From assembly GCA_963755395.1 (NCBI GenBank), contig CAVWJJ010000002.1, positions 1,364,001 through 1,428,000 on the forward strand: DNA of 64,000 bases, given 5' to 3'. Made by a program: the position numbers and the translations under genes. How positions within the stretch are numbered: position 1 is the first letter of the stretch; each line of letters begins with the position of its first letter. A model generated the notes under the pieces. The model ran no database searches and was not told where the DNA came from. It saw nothing but the letters and a program-made list of their open reading frames with translations. The stretch is from DAHVFK01 sp963755395. Lineage in GTDB: Bacteria; Pseudomonadota; Gammaproteobacteria; Burkholderiales; SG8-39. Below are positions 1-8,490 of this stretch, in pieces.

Positions 1-728
1 CGGCGCTGCTCGGGAAGCTCGACGGGCGCAAGGTGACGGCGGCGGGAGTCGAGCGCACGCTGCATCTCGCCGGCGCCAGGATCGACAGCTTCGAGCTCGG
101 CTGGCGCACCCGGCTGCTGGGCGTGATCACCGATCCGAGCGTCGCCTACCTGCTGGTGCTGCTCGGCATTCTCGCGGTGATCTTCGAGTTTTCCAATCCC
201 GGGCTGGTGCTGCCCGGCGTGGTGGGCGCGATCTGCATTCTGCTCGGGATGTACGCCTTCCAGCTGCTGCCGGTGAACTACGCCGGCCTGGGGCTGATCC
301 TGCTGGGCATCGCGTTCATGGTCGGCGAGGCTTTCCTGCCCGCGTTCGGCTCACTCGGCATAGGCGGGCTGATCGCGTTCGTGATCGGCTCGATCATCCT
401 GATCGACAGCGACGCGCCGGGGTTCGCAATTCCCTATGCGCTCATCGGCGGCATCGCCGCCGCGAGCGCGGCGTTCCTGATCCTGGTGGTCGGCATGCTC
501 GTCAGGGGCCGCCGCCGCCCGGTGGTGAGCGGGCGCGAGGAGATGATCGGCGCGAGCGGCATCGCGCTGGAGGACATCCAGGGCGAGGGCTGGGCGCGCG
601 TGCACAGCGAAACCTGGCGCGTGCGCTCGAGCGCACCGCTGGTCAAGGGCCAACGCTTGCGCGTCACCGCAATCGAGGGCCTGACATTGAACGTGGTGGC
701 GGAACCCGGTAACGGCAACGGAGGATAG
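1..728 (+). CDS. nfeD: NfeD-family membrane protein, C-terminal part
   Basis: This is the 3' part of a NfeD gene; the open frame runs in from the window edge, so an internal GTG at 33 is not the true start. The visible part has five hydrophobic segments, then a soluble C-terminal domain of about 65 residues typical of the NfeD OB fold. In long NfeD proteins this region follows a ClpP-like serine protease domain, which would lie upstream of the window. NfeD proteins usually partner a stomatin-like protein in membrane quality control, and a slipin gene follows after two bases here. The family call is firm; the protease domain is inferred. Confidence 0.88.
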   Translation, partial: ALLGKLDGRKVTAAGVERTLHLAGARIDSFELGWRTRLLGVITDPSVAYLLVLLGILAVIFEFSNPGLVLPGVVGAICILLGMYAFQLLPVNYAGLGLILLGIAFMVGEAFLPAFGSLGIGGLIAFVIGSIILIDSDAPGFAIPYALIGGIAAASAAFLILVVGMLVRGRRRPVVSGREEMIGASGIALEDIQGEGWARVHSETWRVRSSAPLVKGQRLRVTAIEGLTLNVVAEPGNGNGG

Positions 729-730
729 CG

Positions 731-1503
731 ATGCCATTCGGTCTCGGCTTCAATTTCGTCTACGGCGTGCTGATCATTGTCATCGTGCTGGCGTTTGCGT
801 CGCTGCGCATCCTGCGCGAGTACGAGCGCGGCGTGATCTTCCTGCTCGGGCGCTTCTGGAAGGTGAAGGGGCCGGGACTGATCCTCGTCATTCCGGGCAT
901 CCAGCAGATGGTGCGAATGGACCTGCGCACCGTGGTGCTCGACGTGCCGAGCCAGGACGTCATCTCGCGCGACAACGTCTCGGTCAAGGTCAACGCGGTG
1001 GTGTACTTCCGGGTCGTGGACCCGGAGAAGGCGGTCATCCAGGTCGCCGACTACCTCGGCGCCACCAGCCAGCTGGCGCAGACCACGCTGCGCGCGGTGC
1101 TCGGCAAGCACGAGCTGGACGAGATGCTGGCCGAGCGCGAAAAGCTCAATCTCGACATCCAGACCGTGCTCGACACGCAGACCGACGCCTGGGGCATCAA
1201 GGTCGCGAACGTCGAGATCAAGCACGTCGACCTCGACGAGAGCATGGTGCGCGCGATCGCCCGCCAGGCCGAGGCCGAGCGCGAGCGGCGCGCCAAGGTG
1301 ATCCACGCCGAAGGCGAGCTGCAGGCCGCCGAGAAGCTGCTGCAGGCGGCGCCATGCTCGCCACCCAGCCCGAGGCGATGCAGCTGCGCTACCTGCAGAC
1401 TCTGACCGAGATCGCCAACGACAGGAGCAACACGATCGTCTTTCCGGTGCCGGTCAACCTGCTCGGCGCCCTGGGGGAATTGGTGAAGCGCAGCGGCAAC
1501 TGA
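731..1503 (+). pseudogene. Slipin/stomatin-like SPFH protein, frameshifted near its 3' end
   Basis: The gene encodes a stomatin-family protein with an N-terminal membrane hairpin (about residues 5-25) and an SPFH/band-7 domain, expected to form membrane scaffolds with NfeD. The first frame is normal up to about position 1351, then becomes a Ser/Cys/Arg-rich tail that stops at 1405. Shifting frame at 1346-1353 restores the expected slipin end (AMLATQPEAMQLRYLQTLTE, then a VFPVPVNLL motif) up to a TGA at 1501-1503, giving about 257 residues. One base appears to be missing in a GGCGGCGCC run. It may be a real mutation or a sequencing error in GC-rich DNA. Confidence 0.85.
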
Positions 1504-1531
1504 GCGCGCAGCGTCGCCGCCGCGCCGCGCC

Positions 1532-2464
1532 ATGCTGATCCTCGACGACGCGGCGGTTCGGCGCCTGCTGCGGCCGGGCGCGCTGCTCGCGGCCATGCGG
1601 CGCGCGCTGGCCGACTTCTCGGCCGGCCGGGTGCTGCAGCCGCTGCGTACCGTCATGGAGCTGCCCCAGCCGGGCAGCCTGCTGTTCGTCAAGCCCGCGC
1701 TCGCGGGAGGCGCGCTGATCACCAAGCTGATCACCCAGATGCCGGAGAACGCCCTGCGCGGGCTGCCGACCATGCTCGCGACCATCGTCCTGCTCGACCC
1801 GGAGACGGGCCGGACGCTCGCGCTGATCGACGCGACCTGGCTCAGCGCGCAGCGCACCGCGGCGGTCTCGGCCGTCGGCGCGGAGCTGCTCACGCCCGCC
1901 GGCCCGAAAGTCGTCGCGCTGCTCGGCAGCGGCGCGCTCGCGCGCAGCCACGCGGCCGCGCTGCGCGCGGTTCGGCCGCTCTCCGAGCTGCGCGTCTGGA
2001 GCCGTGATCCGGCCAACGTGGCGCGCTGCGCCGCCGACACGGGCGGCGTTGCCTGCGCGAGCGCGCAGGAAGCCGTGCGCGGCGCCGACATCGTGTGCAC
2101 CGTCACCAACGCCTCCGAGCCGGTGCTGCGCGGCGCCTGGCTCAAGCGCGGCGCGTTCGTCGCCGCGGTCGGCGCGCCGCGGCCCGGCTGGCGCGAGCTC
2201 GACGACCAGGCGATGGCGAACGTCGTCGTTGCCGACAGCCGCGAGGCGGCGCAGAAGGAATCGGGCGACGTGATTCTGTCGGGCGCGAAGGTCTACGCGG
2301 AGATCGGCGAGCTGATTCTCGGCCGCCGCGCGCTGCCGCCGGCGGGCGCGACGGTGATCTTCAAGTCGCTCGGCCAGGCGGTCGAGGACGCGCTCGCCGC
2401 GCGCCTGGTGTACGACGCCGCGCTCGCCGAGCGCGAAGGTCGGGAATTTGCGCTAGATCAATAG
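1532..2464 (+). CDS. Ornithine cyclodeaminase / mu-crystallin family NAD(P)-dependent enzyme
   Basis: The 310-residue protein matches the ornithine cyclodeaminase/mu-crystallin family in length and order: an N-terminal substrate and dimerisation part, then a Rossmann fold with the dinucleotide motif VALLGSGALARSHAAAL near residues 130-146. Family members include ornithine cyclodeaminase, alanine dehydrogenase and delta1-pyrroline-2-carboxylate (ketimine) reductases; sequence alone does not settle the substrate. It follows the slipin gene and precedes the ATPase operon by about 30 bases, so it could be cotranscribed with either. No good ribosome-binding site precedes the ATG. No defect is seen. 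Confidence 0.85.
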   Translation: MLILDDAAVRRLLRPGALLAAMRRALADFSAGRVLQPLRTVMELPQPGSLLFVKPALAGGALITKLITQMPENALRGLPTMLATIVLLDPETGRTLALIDATWLSAQRTAAVSAVGAELLTPAGPKVVALLGSGALARSHAAALRAVRPLSELRVWSRDPANVARCAADTGGVACASAQEAVRGADIVCTVTNASEPVLRGAWLKRGAFVAAVGAPRPGWRELDDQAMANVVVADSREAAQKESGDVILSGAKVYAEIGELILGRRALPPAGATVIFKSLGQAVEDALAARLVYDAALAEREGREFALDQ

Positions 2465-2494
2465 CGTCCTGCGGGCCTGACCTAGGCTCTGGCC

Positions 2495-3874
2495 ATGAAC
2501 GAAGTGCAAGCCTCGGCGGTGCCGATCGGGGTCGTCGAGGAGGTATCGGGACCGGTGGTCGATATCGCCTGCAGCGGCGCGCTGCCGGGGATGCACGACG
2601 CGCTCAGGGTCGAGCTCGACGGCGGCGAATGCGTGCTCGAGGTGCGCCACCACCTCGATGCCCGGCGGCTGCGCGCGGTCGCGCTGCACGCCACCGCGGG
2701 GATGCGCCGCGGCTGCGCCGTCTACTCCACCGGCGGCCCCCTCAGGGTGCCGGTCGCACAGGCCTGTCTCGGCCGGGTGCTGGACGTGTTCGGCGCGCCG
2801 CTCGACGGCGGGCCGGCGCTCCCGCGCGATACGCTGCGCGCGGTGTCGCAGCCGCCGGCGCCGATCGCCGAGGTCAAGGGACCGGAGGCGATCCTGGAGA
2901 CCGGGATCAAGGTGATCGACCTGCTATGCCCGTTCGTCCAGGGCGGCAAGACCGGCCTGTTCGGCGGCGCGGGTGTGGGCAAGACGGTGCTGATCATGGA
3001 GTTCATGCACGCTATCGCGTCGCTGCACCAGGGCGTATCGGTGTTCGCCGGCGTGGGCGAGCGCATTCGCGAGGCGCATGAGCTGTGGCGCGAGATGCAG
3101 GCCGCCAAGGTGCTGCCGAACACGGTGCTGGTGTTCGGCCAGATGGACGAGTCGCCAGGCGTGCGCTTCCGCGCCGGCGCGACCGCGCTGACTTACGCCG
3201 AGTACCTGCGCGACACGCTCGGCAAGGAAGTGCTGGTGCTGATGGACAACGTGTTCCGCTTCGTGCAGGCCGGGAGCGAGATCTCGGGACTGCTCGGGCG
3301 GATGCCGGCAACGGTGGGCTACCAGCCGACGCTGTTGACCGAGGTTGCCGACCTGGAGGAGCGCATCGCCTCGACCCGCACCGGAACCATCACCGCGGTG
3401 CAGGCGGTCTACGTGCCCGCCGACGACATGACCGACCCGGCGGTGAGCGCGATCCTGGCGCACCTGGACACGCTGGTGATCCTGTCGCGCGAGCAGACCG
3501 GCCGCGGCATCTATCCGGCGGTCGATCCGCTGCAGTCGCAAAGCCACCTGCTCGACCGGCGCGTGGTCGGCGACCGGCACTACGAAGTCGCGCGCGCGGT
3601 GCGCGAGCACCTGGCGCGCTACCAGGAGCTGGAGGACATCATCGCCATGCTCGGCCTGGAGGCGCTGTCGGGAGACGACCGGCAGGTGGTGCAGCGCGCG
3701 CGCCGCCTGCAGCGCTACCTCAGCCAGCCGTTCCACGTCGTCGCCGAGCACACCGGCATGCAGGGGGTCTCAGTCCCGCTCGGGCAGACGCTAACCGACT
3801 GCGAGGCGTTTCTGCGCGGCGACCACGACGCGACGCCCGAGGAAAAGTGCTACATGCGGGGAGCGATGGCGTGA
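2495..3874 (+). CDS. atpD: N-type ATPase F1 beta subunit
   Basis: This is the catalytic beta subunit of the F1 head. It has a beta-barrel N-terminus, a P-loop GGAGVGKT near residues 157-164, the GER catalytic loop, a conserved MDN-x-FRF stretch followed by a GYQPTL motif, and a GLEALSGDDR segment at the DELSEED position. It is first in an operon beginning atpD-atpC, the gene order that marks the N-type ATPases, whereas canonical F-ATPase operons end with these two genes. The 459-residue length is normal. It overlaps atpC by four bases. An additional canonical F-ATPase elsewhere in the genome is likely but not visible here. Confidence 0.96.
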   Translation: MNEVQASAVPIGVVEEVSGPVVDIACSGALPGMHDALRVELDGGECVLEVRHHLDARRLRAVALHATAGMRRGCAVYSTGGPLRVPVAQACLGRVLDVFGAPLDGGPALPRDTLRAVSQPPAPIAEVKGPEAILETGIKVIDLLCPFVQGGKTGLFGGAGVGKTVLIMEFMHAIASLHQGVSVFAGVGERIREAHELWREMQAAKVLPNTVLVFGQMDESPGVRFRAGATALTYAEYLRDTLGKEVLVLMDNVFRFVQAGSEISGLLGRMPATVGYQPTLLTEVADLEERIASTRTGTITAVQAVYVPADDMTDPAVSAILAHLDTLVILSREQTGRGIYPAVDPLQSQSHLLDRRVVGDRHYEVARAVREHLARYQELEDIIAMLGLEALSGDDRQVVQRARRLQRYLSQPFHVVAEHTGMQGVSVPLGQTLTDCEAFLRGDHDATPEEKCYMRGAMA

Positions 3875-4272
3875 CCGCGTTTACGCTTCACCTGCAGTCG
3901 GCCACCCAGTACGTGAAGCTGGACGACGTCGGGAGCTTCGTCGCGCGCGACGCCTCGGGCGCCTTCGGCCTGCTGGCGCGCCACGAGCGCATGATGACCG
4001 CGCTCGGCTTCGGCCTGGCGCGAATCTGCAGCACGGCAGGCGCCTGGCACTATGTCGCGCTGCCAGGCGGGGTGGCGTATTTCGTCGACGGCGAGCTCTT
4101 CGTGTGCACGCGCCGCTTCGTGCTCGGCGACGACTATCGCACGGTGTCCGCCGCGGTGGGGCAGACCCTGCTCGCCGAGGAGGAGGCGCTCAAGAGCCTG
4201 AAGCAGAGCGTCAACCGGCTCGAGCACGAGATGCTGCGCCGCCTGTGGCGCCTGAACTGGCGCGAGGCCTGA
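3871..4272 (+). CDS. atpC: N-type ATPase F1 epsilon subunit
   Basis: The 133-residue protein has the epsilon-subunit layout: an N-terminal beta sandwich (FTLHLQSATQYVKLDDVGSF, then a GLLARH motif) and a C-terminal helical hairpin rich in Glu and Lys. Epsilon links the rotor to the F1 head and can inhibit ATP hydrolysis. The start is a GTG inside the atpD stop (GTGA overlap), the only start that keeps the family N-terminus. The reading frame continues upstream inside atpD but that part is antiparallel noise in another frame. Translation is probably coupled to atpD. Confidence 0.92.
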   Translation: MTAFTLHLQSATQYVKLDDVGSFVARDASGAFGLLARHERMMTALGFGLARICSTAGAWHYVALPGGVAYFVDGELFVCTRRFVLGDDYRTVSAAVGQTLLAEEEALKSLKQSVNRLEHEMLRRLWRLNWREA

Positions 4273-4276
4273 GGCG

Positions 4277-4558
4277 ATGCCCCAAGGAGACGGCAGGCAG
4301 CTGCGCAAGGCGGTCGAGCGCGAAGCAGGCCAGCTGCAGCGCGCCGAGCGCGAGCGCTCGCGCCTGATCGCGCAGACGGTATACCTGGGCAGCCTGGCGC
4401 TGATGCTGGTCGTCCCGGTGGTGGCAGGCGCCTACCTCGGGCGCTGGATCGACGGCCTGTTCGCCGGCTACTCGATCCGCTTCACCGTCAGCCTGATCGT
4501 GCTCGGGGTCGCGGTCGGCGCGCTGAACGTCTACCTTTTCGTGCGCGAGCGACGCTGA
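4277..4558 (+). CDS. atpQ: AtpQ-type (AtpZ/AtpI-like) small membrane protein of the N-ATPase
   Basis: The 93-residue protein has a charged cytoplasmic N-terminus and two membrane segments (about residues 35-60 and 68-90). The first ends in GAYLGRWIDG, a signature of the AtpZ/AtpI family and of AtpQ in N-ATPase operons. It lies exactly where atpQ is expected, after atpC. Its stop overlaps the atpB start (TGATG), so there is no room for atpR, which normally comes between them. AtpI-like proteins assist c-ring assembly in other F-ATPases; the same role here is inferred. Confidence 0.8.
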   Translation: MPQGDGRQLRKAVEREAGQLQRAERERSRLIAQTVYLGSLALMLVVPVVAGAYLGRWIDGLFAGYSIRFTVSLIVLGVAVGALNVYLFVRERR

Positions 4559-5244
4559 TGGGAAGCGGCGAATCCGCATTGTTCCACCTCGGGCCGCTCG
4601 CCATCAGCCTCACGGTGGCAACGACCTGGGGCATCATGCTGGCGCTAGGCGCGTTCAGCGTGCTGGCGACCCGGCGCCTGAGCGACGATCCGGGCACGCT
4701 GCAGAGCGCGCTCGAGGGCGCGGTGCTCGCGCTCGAGGCGGCGATCGCGTCCGTGTTCCCGCAGCGCCCGCGCATGCTGCTGCCGTTCGTCGGCACGCTA
4801 TGGGTGTTCCTGGTCGCGGCCAACCTGCTCGGCATCGTGCCCGGGCTGCACTCGCCGACGCGCGACCTCTCGCTCACCGCCGCGCTCGCGGTCCTGGTGT
4901 TCCTCTCGGTGCACTGGTACGGCATCCGCTCCGACGGACTGCGAAACTACCTGCGCCACTACCTGTCGCCCAACCCGATCATGGTCCCGTTCCACATCAT
5001 GAGCGAGCTGTCGCGCACCGTCGCGCTCGCGGTGCGCCTGTTCGGCAACATGGCGAGCCTGGAAATGGCGGCCCTGATGGTGCTGCTGCTGGCCGGTTTC
5101 CTGGTCCCGGTGCCGGTTCTGCTGCTGCACGTGATCGAGGCGCTGGTGCAGGCCTACATCTTCGGCATGCTCGCGTTGGTGTACATCGCGGGCGGCATCC
5201 AATCCCAGGAACTGACCAAGGAAAAGAAGGAGTCTCGAACATGA
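4558..5244 (+). CDS. atpB: N-type ATPase Fo subunit a
   Basis: This is the stator subunit a, which forms the ion half-channels facing the c-ring. The 228-residue protein has five to six hydrophobic helices. The conserved helix carries SELSRTVALAVRLFGNMASL with the essential arginine at residue 160, and the last helices contain VIEALVQAYIFGMLALVYI. The length fits the compact subunit a of N-ATPases. It overlaps atpQ upstream and atpE downstream (ATGA), so translation is probably coupled. Confidence 0.94.
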   Translation: MGSGESALFHLGPLAISLTVATTWGIMLALGAFSVLATRRLSDDPGTLQSALEGAVLALEAAIASVFPQRPRMLLPFVGTLWVFLVAANLLGIVPGLHSPTRDLSLTAALAVLVFLSVHWYGIRSDGLRNYLRHYLSPNPIMVPFHIMSELSRTVALAVRLFGNMASLEMAALMVLLLAGFLVPVPVLLLHVIEALVQAYIFGMLALVYIAGGIQSQELTKEKKESRT

Positions 5245-5507
5245 CCGCAACAGGATGGCTCGTCATCGTTTCAAGCGCAGCGGCGCTGCTCGCGATCGCG
5301 ATCGGGGTGATCGGCCCGGCGATCGCGATGGGGCGCGCGATCTCGCAGGCACTGGACGCGCTCGCGCGCCAGCCCGAGCTCGAGAACTCGATCACCCGCA
5401 CGCTGTTCATCGGCCTGGCGATGATCGAGTCGCTCGCGATCTACGTGCTGGTGATCGTGCTGATCGTGCTGTTCCGCAACCCCATGCTCGAATACCTGCT
5501 GAAGTGA
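5241..5507 (+). CDS. atpE: N-type ATPase Fo subunit c (rotor ring)
   Basis: The 88-residue hairpin forms the rotor ring: helix 1, a loop ARQPE (residues 42-46), and helix 2 with the ion-binding carboxylate E63 followed by S64 and Y68. In Na+-binding and two-carboxylate N-type rings a Gln or Glu sits in helix 1 (position 32 of the Ilyobacter protein); the motif here is IGPAIAMG, which puts Met30 at that place. This argues for proton rather than sodium coupling, though only structure or assay would settle it. The start overlaps the atpB stop. Confidence 0.94.
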   Translation: MTATGWLVIVSSAAALLAIAIGVIGPAIAMGRAISQALDALARQPELENSITRTLFIGLAMIESLAIYVLVIVLIVLFRNPMLEYLLK

Positions 5508-5511
5508 CGCC

Positions 5512-6261
5512 ATGCAACTCGATCTGACCAGCTTCGTCCTCGAGCTGATCAATTTCGCGGTGCTGGTGTGGATCCTGCACCGCTTCCTGTACAAGCCGGT
5601 GCTGGCCGCGATCGACCGGCGCCGCGCCGCGGTCGAAGGCTCGCTTGCTCAAGCCAAGACGGCGCGCGACGAGGCCGCGGCGCTCAAGACGCAGGTCGAG
5701 CAGCGGCTCGCGAGCTGGGAGCGCGAGCGTGCCGAGGCCAAGGGCAAGCTCGCGGCCGAGCTCGCGGCGCAGCGCGAGAAGGCGCTGGCGCAGACGGTGC
5801 GCGCCGCCGAGCAGGAGCGCGCCCGGCTCGCCGCGCTGCAGGCCAAGCAGGAGCTCGAGCGCCGCAACGCGGACCAACAGCGCGCGCTCGAGCAGGCCTC
5901 GGCATTCGCCGCGCGCCTGCTCGAGCGCGTCTCCGGCCCCGAGCTGGACGCGCGCCTGGTGGAGCTGCTGGCGGCGGACCTCGCCGCATTGCCGGACGAG
6001 AAGCGCCTGCCGCTGGCCGAGGCGGCGCGCACGGCAGGCGGCAGCGTCGCGGTGCAAAGCGCACGTCTGCTGCCGCAGGCCGTGCGCACGCGGCTTGAGC
6101 AGGCGCTGTCGCAGAGCCTCGGCGTCGAGTGCCGCGCGCAGTACGCGGTCGACGCGTCGCTGCTGGGCGGGGTGCGCGTGGCGCTCGGATCGTGGCTCTT
6201 GCAGGCGGACCTTAACGACGAGCTGCGCTTTTTTTCCGGCGCGGCGCGCGATGCCCGCTGA
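5512..6261 (+). CDS. atpF: N-type ATPase subunit b with delta-like C-terminal extension
   Basis: The 249-residue protein starts with one membrane helix (about residues 8-28) with the b-subunit motif FAVLVWILHRFLYKPVL. A long charged coiled coil follows (about 35-140), then a C-terminal region ending in VALGSWLLQADLNDELRFF that resembles the end of the delta subunit. Canonical b is about 160 residues. N-ATPase operons lack a separate atpH, and their longer b subunit is thought to replace delta; the same is seen here. It overlaps atpA by 11 bases. Confidence 0.9.
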   Translation: MQLDLTSFVLELINFAVLVWILHRFLYKPVLAAIDRRRAAVEGSLAQAKTARDEAAALKTQVEQRLASWERERAEAKGKLAAELAAQREKALAQTVRAAEQERARLAALQAKQELERRNADQQRALEQASAFAARLLERVSGPELDARLVELLAADLAALPDEKRLPLAEAARTAGGSVAVQSARLLPQAVRTRLEQALSQSLGVECRAQYAVDASLLGGVRVALGSWLLQADLNDELRFFSGAARDAR

Positions 6262-7660
6262 GGCCGTGCCCGCGTCGGCGATCGAGCGCAGCGCGGCACG
6301 GCTGCGCGGCTACCGCTTCGCGCTGCGCGTGGCCGAGCGCGGGCGGGTGCTCTCGGTCGGCGACGGCGTGGTGTGGATCGACGGCCTGCCTTCGGCCGCA
6401 ATGGACGAGCTGCTGCGTACCGAGGACGGCAGCACCGCGCTGGTGTTCCACCTCGGGCGCGCGCGCGTCGGCGCGATCCTGCTCGAGCAGGCAGCGGGGC
6501 TGCGCGCCGGCGCCGCGGCGATGCTCACCGGCGAGCGCCTGGCGCTCGGCGTGGGCGACGAGCTGCTGGGCCGCATGGTCGATCCGCTCGGCCTTCCGCT
6601 CGACGGCGGCGCGGCCCCGCGCTGCGCGACGCGACGGCCGCTCGACGGGCCTTCGCCGCCGATCCTGGCGCGCGAGTTCGTCGACCAGCCGCTGTACACC
6701 GGCAACAAGATCGCCGACACCATGATCCCGATCGGCCGCGGCCAGCGCCAGCTCCTGATCGGCGACAACGGCACCGGCAAGACGACCTTCGCGCTCGACG
6801 TGGTGCTCAACCAGAAGGGGCGCGGAGTGAGCTGCGTCTACGTCCTGATCGGGCAGAAGCGCTCCACTGTGGCGTTCGTGGCCGACACCCTGCGCCGCCT
6901 CGGTGCGCTCGAGTACACCACGCTGGTGGTGGCCGAGGCCACCGCGCCGCCCGGCCTGAAGTATCTCGCGCCCTACGCCGGCTGCGCCATCGCCGAGGCC
7001 TGGATGGAGGCCGGCCGGCACGCGCTGGTGGTGTACGACGACCTGTCGACCCACGCCCGCATCTACCGCGAGCTGTCGCTGCTGCTGCGCCGCCCGCCGG
7101 GGCGCGAAGCCTACCCGGGCGACGTGTTCTACCTGCATGCGCGGCTGCTCGAGCGCTCGACCTGCCTCGCCGCGGCCCGCGGCGGCGGCAGCATGACGGC
7201 ACTGCCGATCGTCGAGACCGAGCAGGGCGAGATCGCGGCCTACATCCCGACCAACCTGATTTCGATCACCGACGGCCAGGTCTACTTCGACCGCCAGCTG
7301 TTCGCCTCGGGCGTCCTGCCGGCGATCGACGTGCGGCGCTCGGTCTCGCGCATCGGCGGCAAGGCGCAGCCCGAGGCGATCAAGCGCGAGGCGGCCCGGA
7401 TGAAGCTCGATTACCTGCAGTTCCTCGAGCTGGAAGTGTTCTCGCGCTTCGGCTCGCGGCTGGAAGCGGGCTTGCGCGCGCGCCTCGCGCATGGCCGGCT
7501 GCTGCGCAGCGTGCTCAAGCAGGAGCCGCTCAGCCCGCTGCCGCCCGAAGCGCACTTGGCGTGGATGAGGGCCTACAACGAGGGCCGGCTCGACGGCCTC
7601 GAGGGCGAGGCGCTGCGGGCAGAGCTCGACCGGCTCGCTGCCACCGCGTCGCCCCTATGA
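6251..7660 (+). CDS. atpA: N-type ATPase F1 alpha subunit
   Basis: This is the non-catalytic nucleotide-binding alpha subunit. It has the beta-barrel N-terminus, a P-loop GDNGTGKT at residues 171-178, the VYVLIGQKRSTVA segment, the LVVYDDLSTHA Walker B region and the AYIPTNLISITDGQ motif. The 469-residue length is shorter than the usual 500-513; it has a reduced N-terminal delta-binding extension and a short C-terminus, as in other N-ATPases. ATG 6251 is chosen because it restores the family N-terminus; the frame continues upstream inside atpF without coding sense. Confidence 0.94.
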   Translation: MPAEAVPASAIERSAARLRGYRFALRVAERGRVLSVGDGVVWIDGLPSAAMDELLRTEDGSTALVFHLGRARVGAILLEQAAGLRAGAAAMLTGERLALGVGDELLGRMVDPLGLPLDGGAAPRCATRRPLDGPSPPILAREFVDQPLYTGNKIADTMIPIGRGQRQLLIGDNGTGKTTFALDVVLNQKGRGVSCVYVLIGQKRSTVAFVADTLRRLGALEYTTLVVAEATAPPGLKYLAPYAGCAIAEAWMEAGRHALVVYDDLSTHARIYRELSLLLRRPPGREAYPGDVFYLHARLLERSTCLAAARGGGSMTALPIVETEQGEIAAYIPTNLISITDGQVYFDRQLFASGVLPAIDVRRSVSRIGGKAQPEAIKREAARMKLDYLQFLELEVFSRFGSRLEAGLRARLAHGRLLRSVLKQEPLSPLPPEAHLAWMRAYNEGRLDGLEGEALRAELDRLAATASPL

Positions 7661-8478
7661 GCCGGCGGCACCAGATCGAGGCGCGGGTGGCCGCCTACGG
7701 CGACGTGCGCGCGATTCTCTCGGCGATGAAGAACATCGCGCTCACCGAGTTGCGCAAGCTGGGCAGCCAGCTCGAGCAGCAGCGGCGCGCGATGGCGACC
7801 ATCGAGCGCGCGGCGGGCGATTTCGCGCGCTTCTACGCCCCGCCCGGAGCGGCGGCGATGGGGCGCGGGGTGTGCGTCGCGATCGGCTCGGAGCGCGGCT
7901 TCTGCGGCGAGTTCAACGAAACGCTGGCCGGCGCGGCGCGCGCGCGCGGCGAGCCCCTGCTGCTGGTCGGCACGCGCCTGGCCGAGCGCCTGGGCGAGCA
8001 GGTCGAGGCCGACGTGCTGCCCGGCGCGAGCGTGGCCGAGGAGCTGCCGACGGTGCTCGAGCGCGTCGCGGCCTGGCTCGAGCGCGCACAGCGCGAGGCG
8101 CCCTCGGCGCCACTGCGCGTCAGCGTGCTGTACGAGGATCCCGACGCGCTGGCGCCCACGGCGAGGATGATCGCGCCGCTGCCGCTGCCCGACAAGCCGC
8201 CGCGCGAGCGCGGCTACCCGCCGCGGCTGACGCTGCCGCCGGCGCAATTCTTCGCCGCGCTCGCCGAGCAGGCGCTGCTCATGTCGTTGCAGGGGGCGTT
8301 CTCGCTCTCGCTGATCGCCGAGAACCGGCGCCGGCTCGATCACATGGACGGCGCGCTGCGCCGCCTGGACGAAACCACCGCAATTCTGGCGCGGCGCGCC
8401 AACGTCTACCGCCAGGAGGAGATCACCCAGGAGATCGAGGTGATCATGCTCAGCGCGGAGGCGCTGCGGACCGACTGA
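7657..8478 (+). CDS. atpG: N-type ATPase F1 gamma subunit
   Basis: The 273-residue protein has the gamma-subunit pattern: an N-terminal helix with AILSAMKNIA (residues 20-29), a Rossmann-like middle with GSERGFCGEFN, and a C-terminal helix with SLIAENRRRLDHMDGALRRL and RQEEITQEIEVIM, which forms the rotor shaft. It closes the operon and overlaps atpA by ATGA. The next gene is convergent, 12 bases away, and no T-rich terminator is seen, only a short GC hairpin. Confidence 0.93.
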   Translation: MSRRHQIEARVAAYGDVRAILSAMKNIALTELRKLGSQLEQQRRAMATIERAAGDFARFYAPPGAAAMGRGVCVAIGSERGFCGEFNETLAGAARARGEPLLLVGTRLAERLGEQVEADVLPGASVAEELPTVLERVAAWLERAQREAPSAPLRVSVLYEDPDALAPTARMIAPLPLPDKPPRERGYPPRLTLPPAQFFAALAEQALLMSLQGAFSLSLIAENRRRLDHMDGALRRLDETTAILARRANVYRQEEITQEIEVIMLSAEALRTD

Positions 8479-8490
8479 CTCCGCGCCGGC

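Noticed and set aside
2495..8478. Sodium-translocating ATPase
   Set aside because: The c subunit has Met where the sodium ligand Gln or Glu would be, so sodium coupling is not supported.
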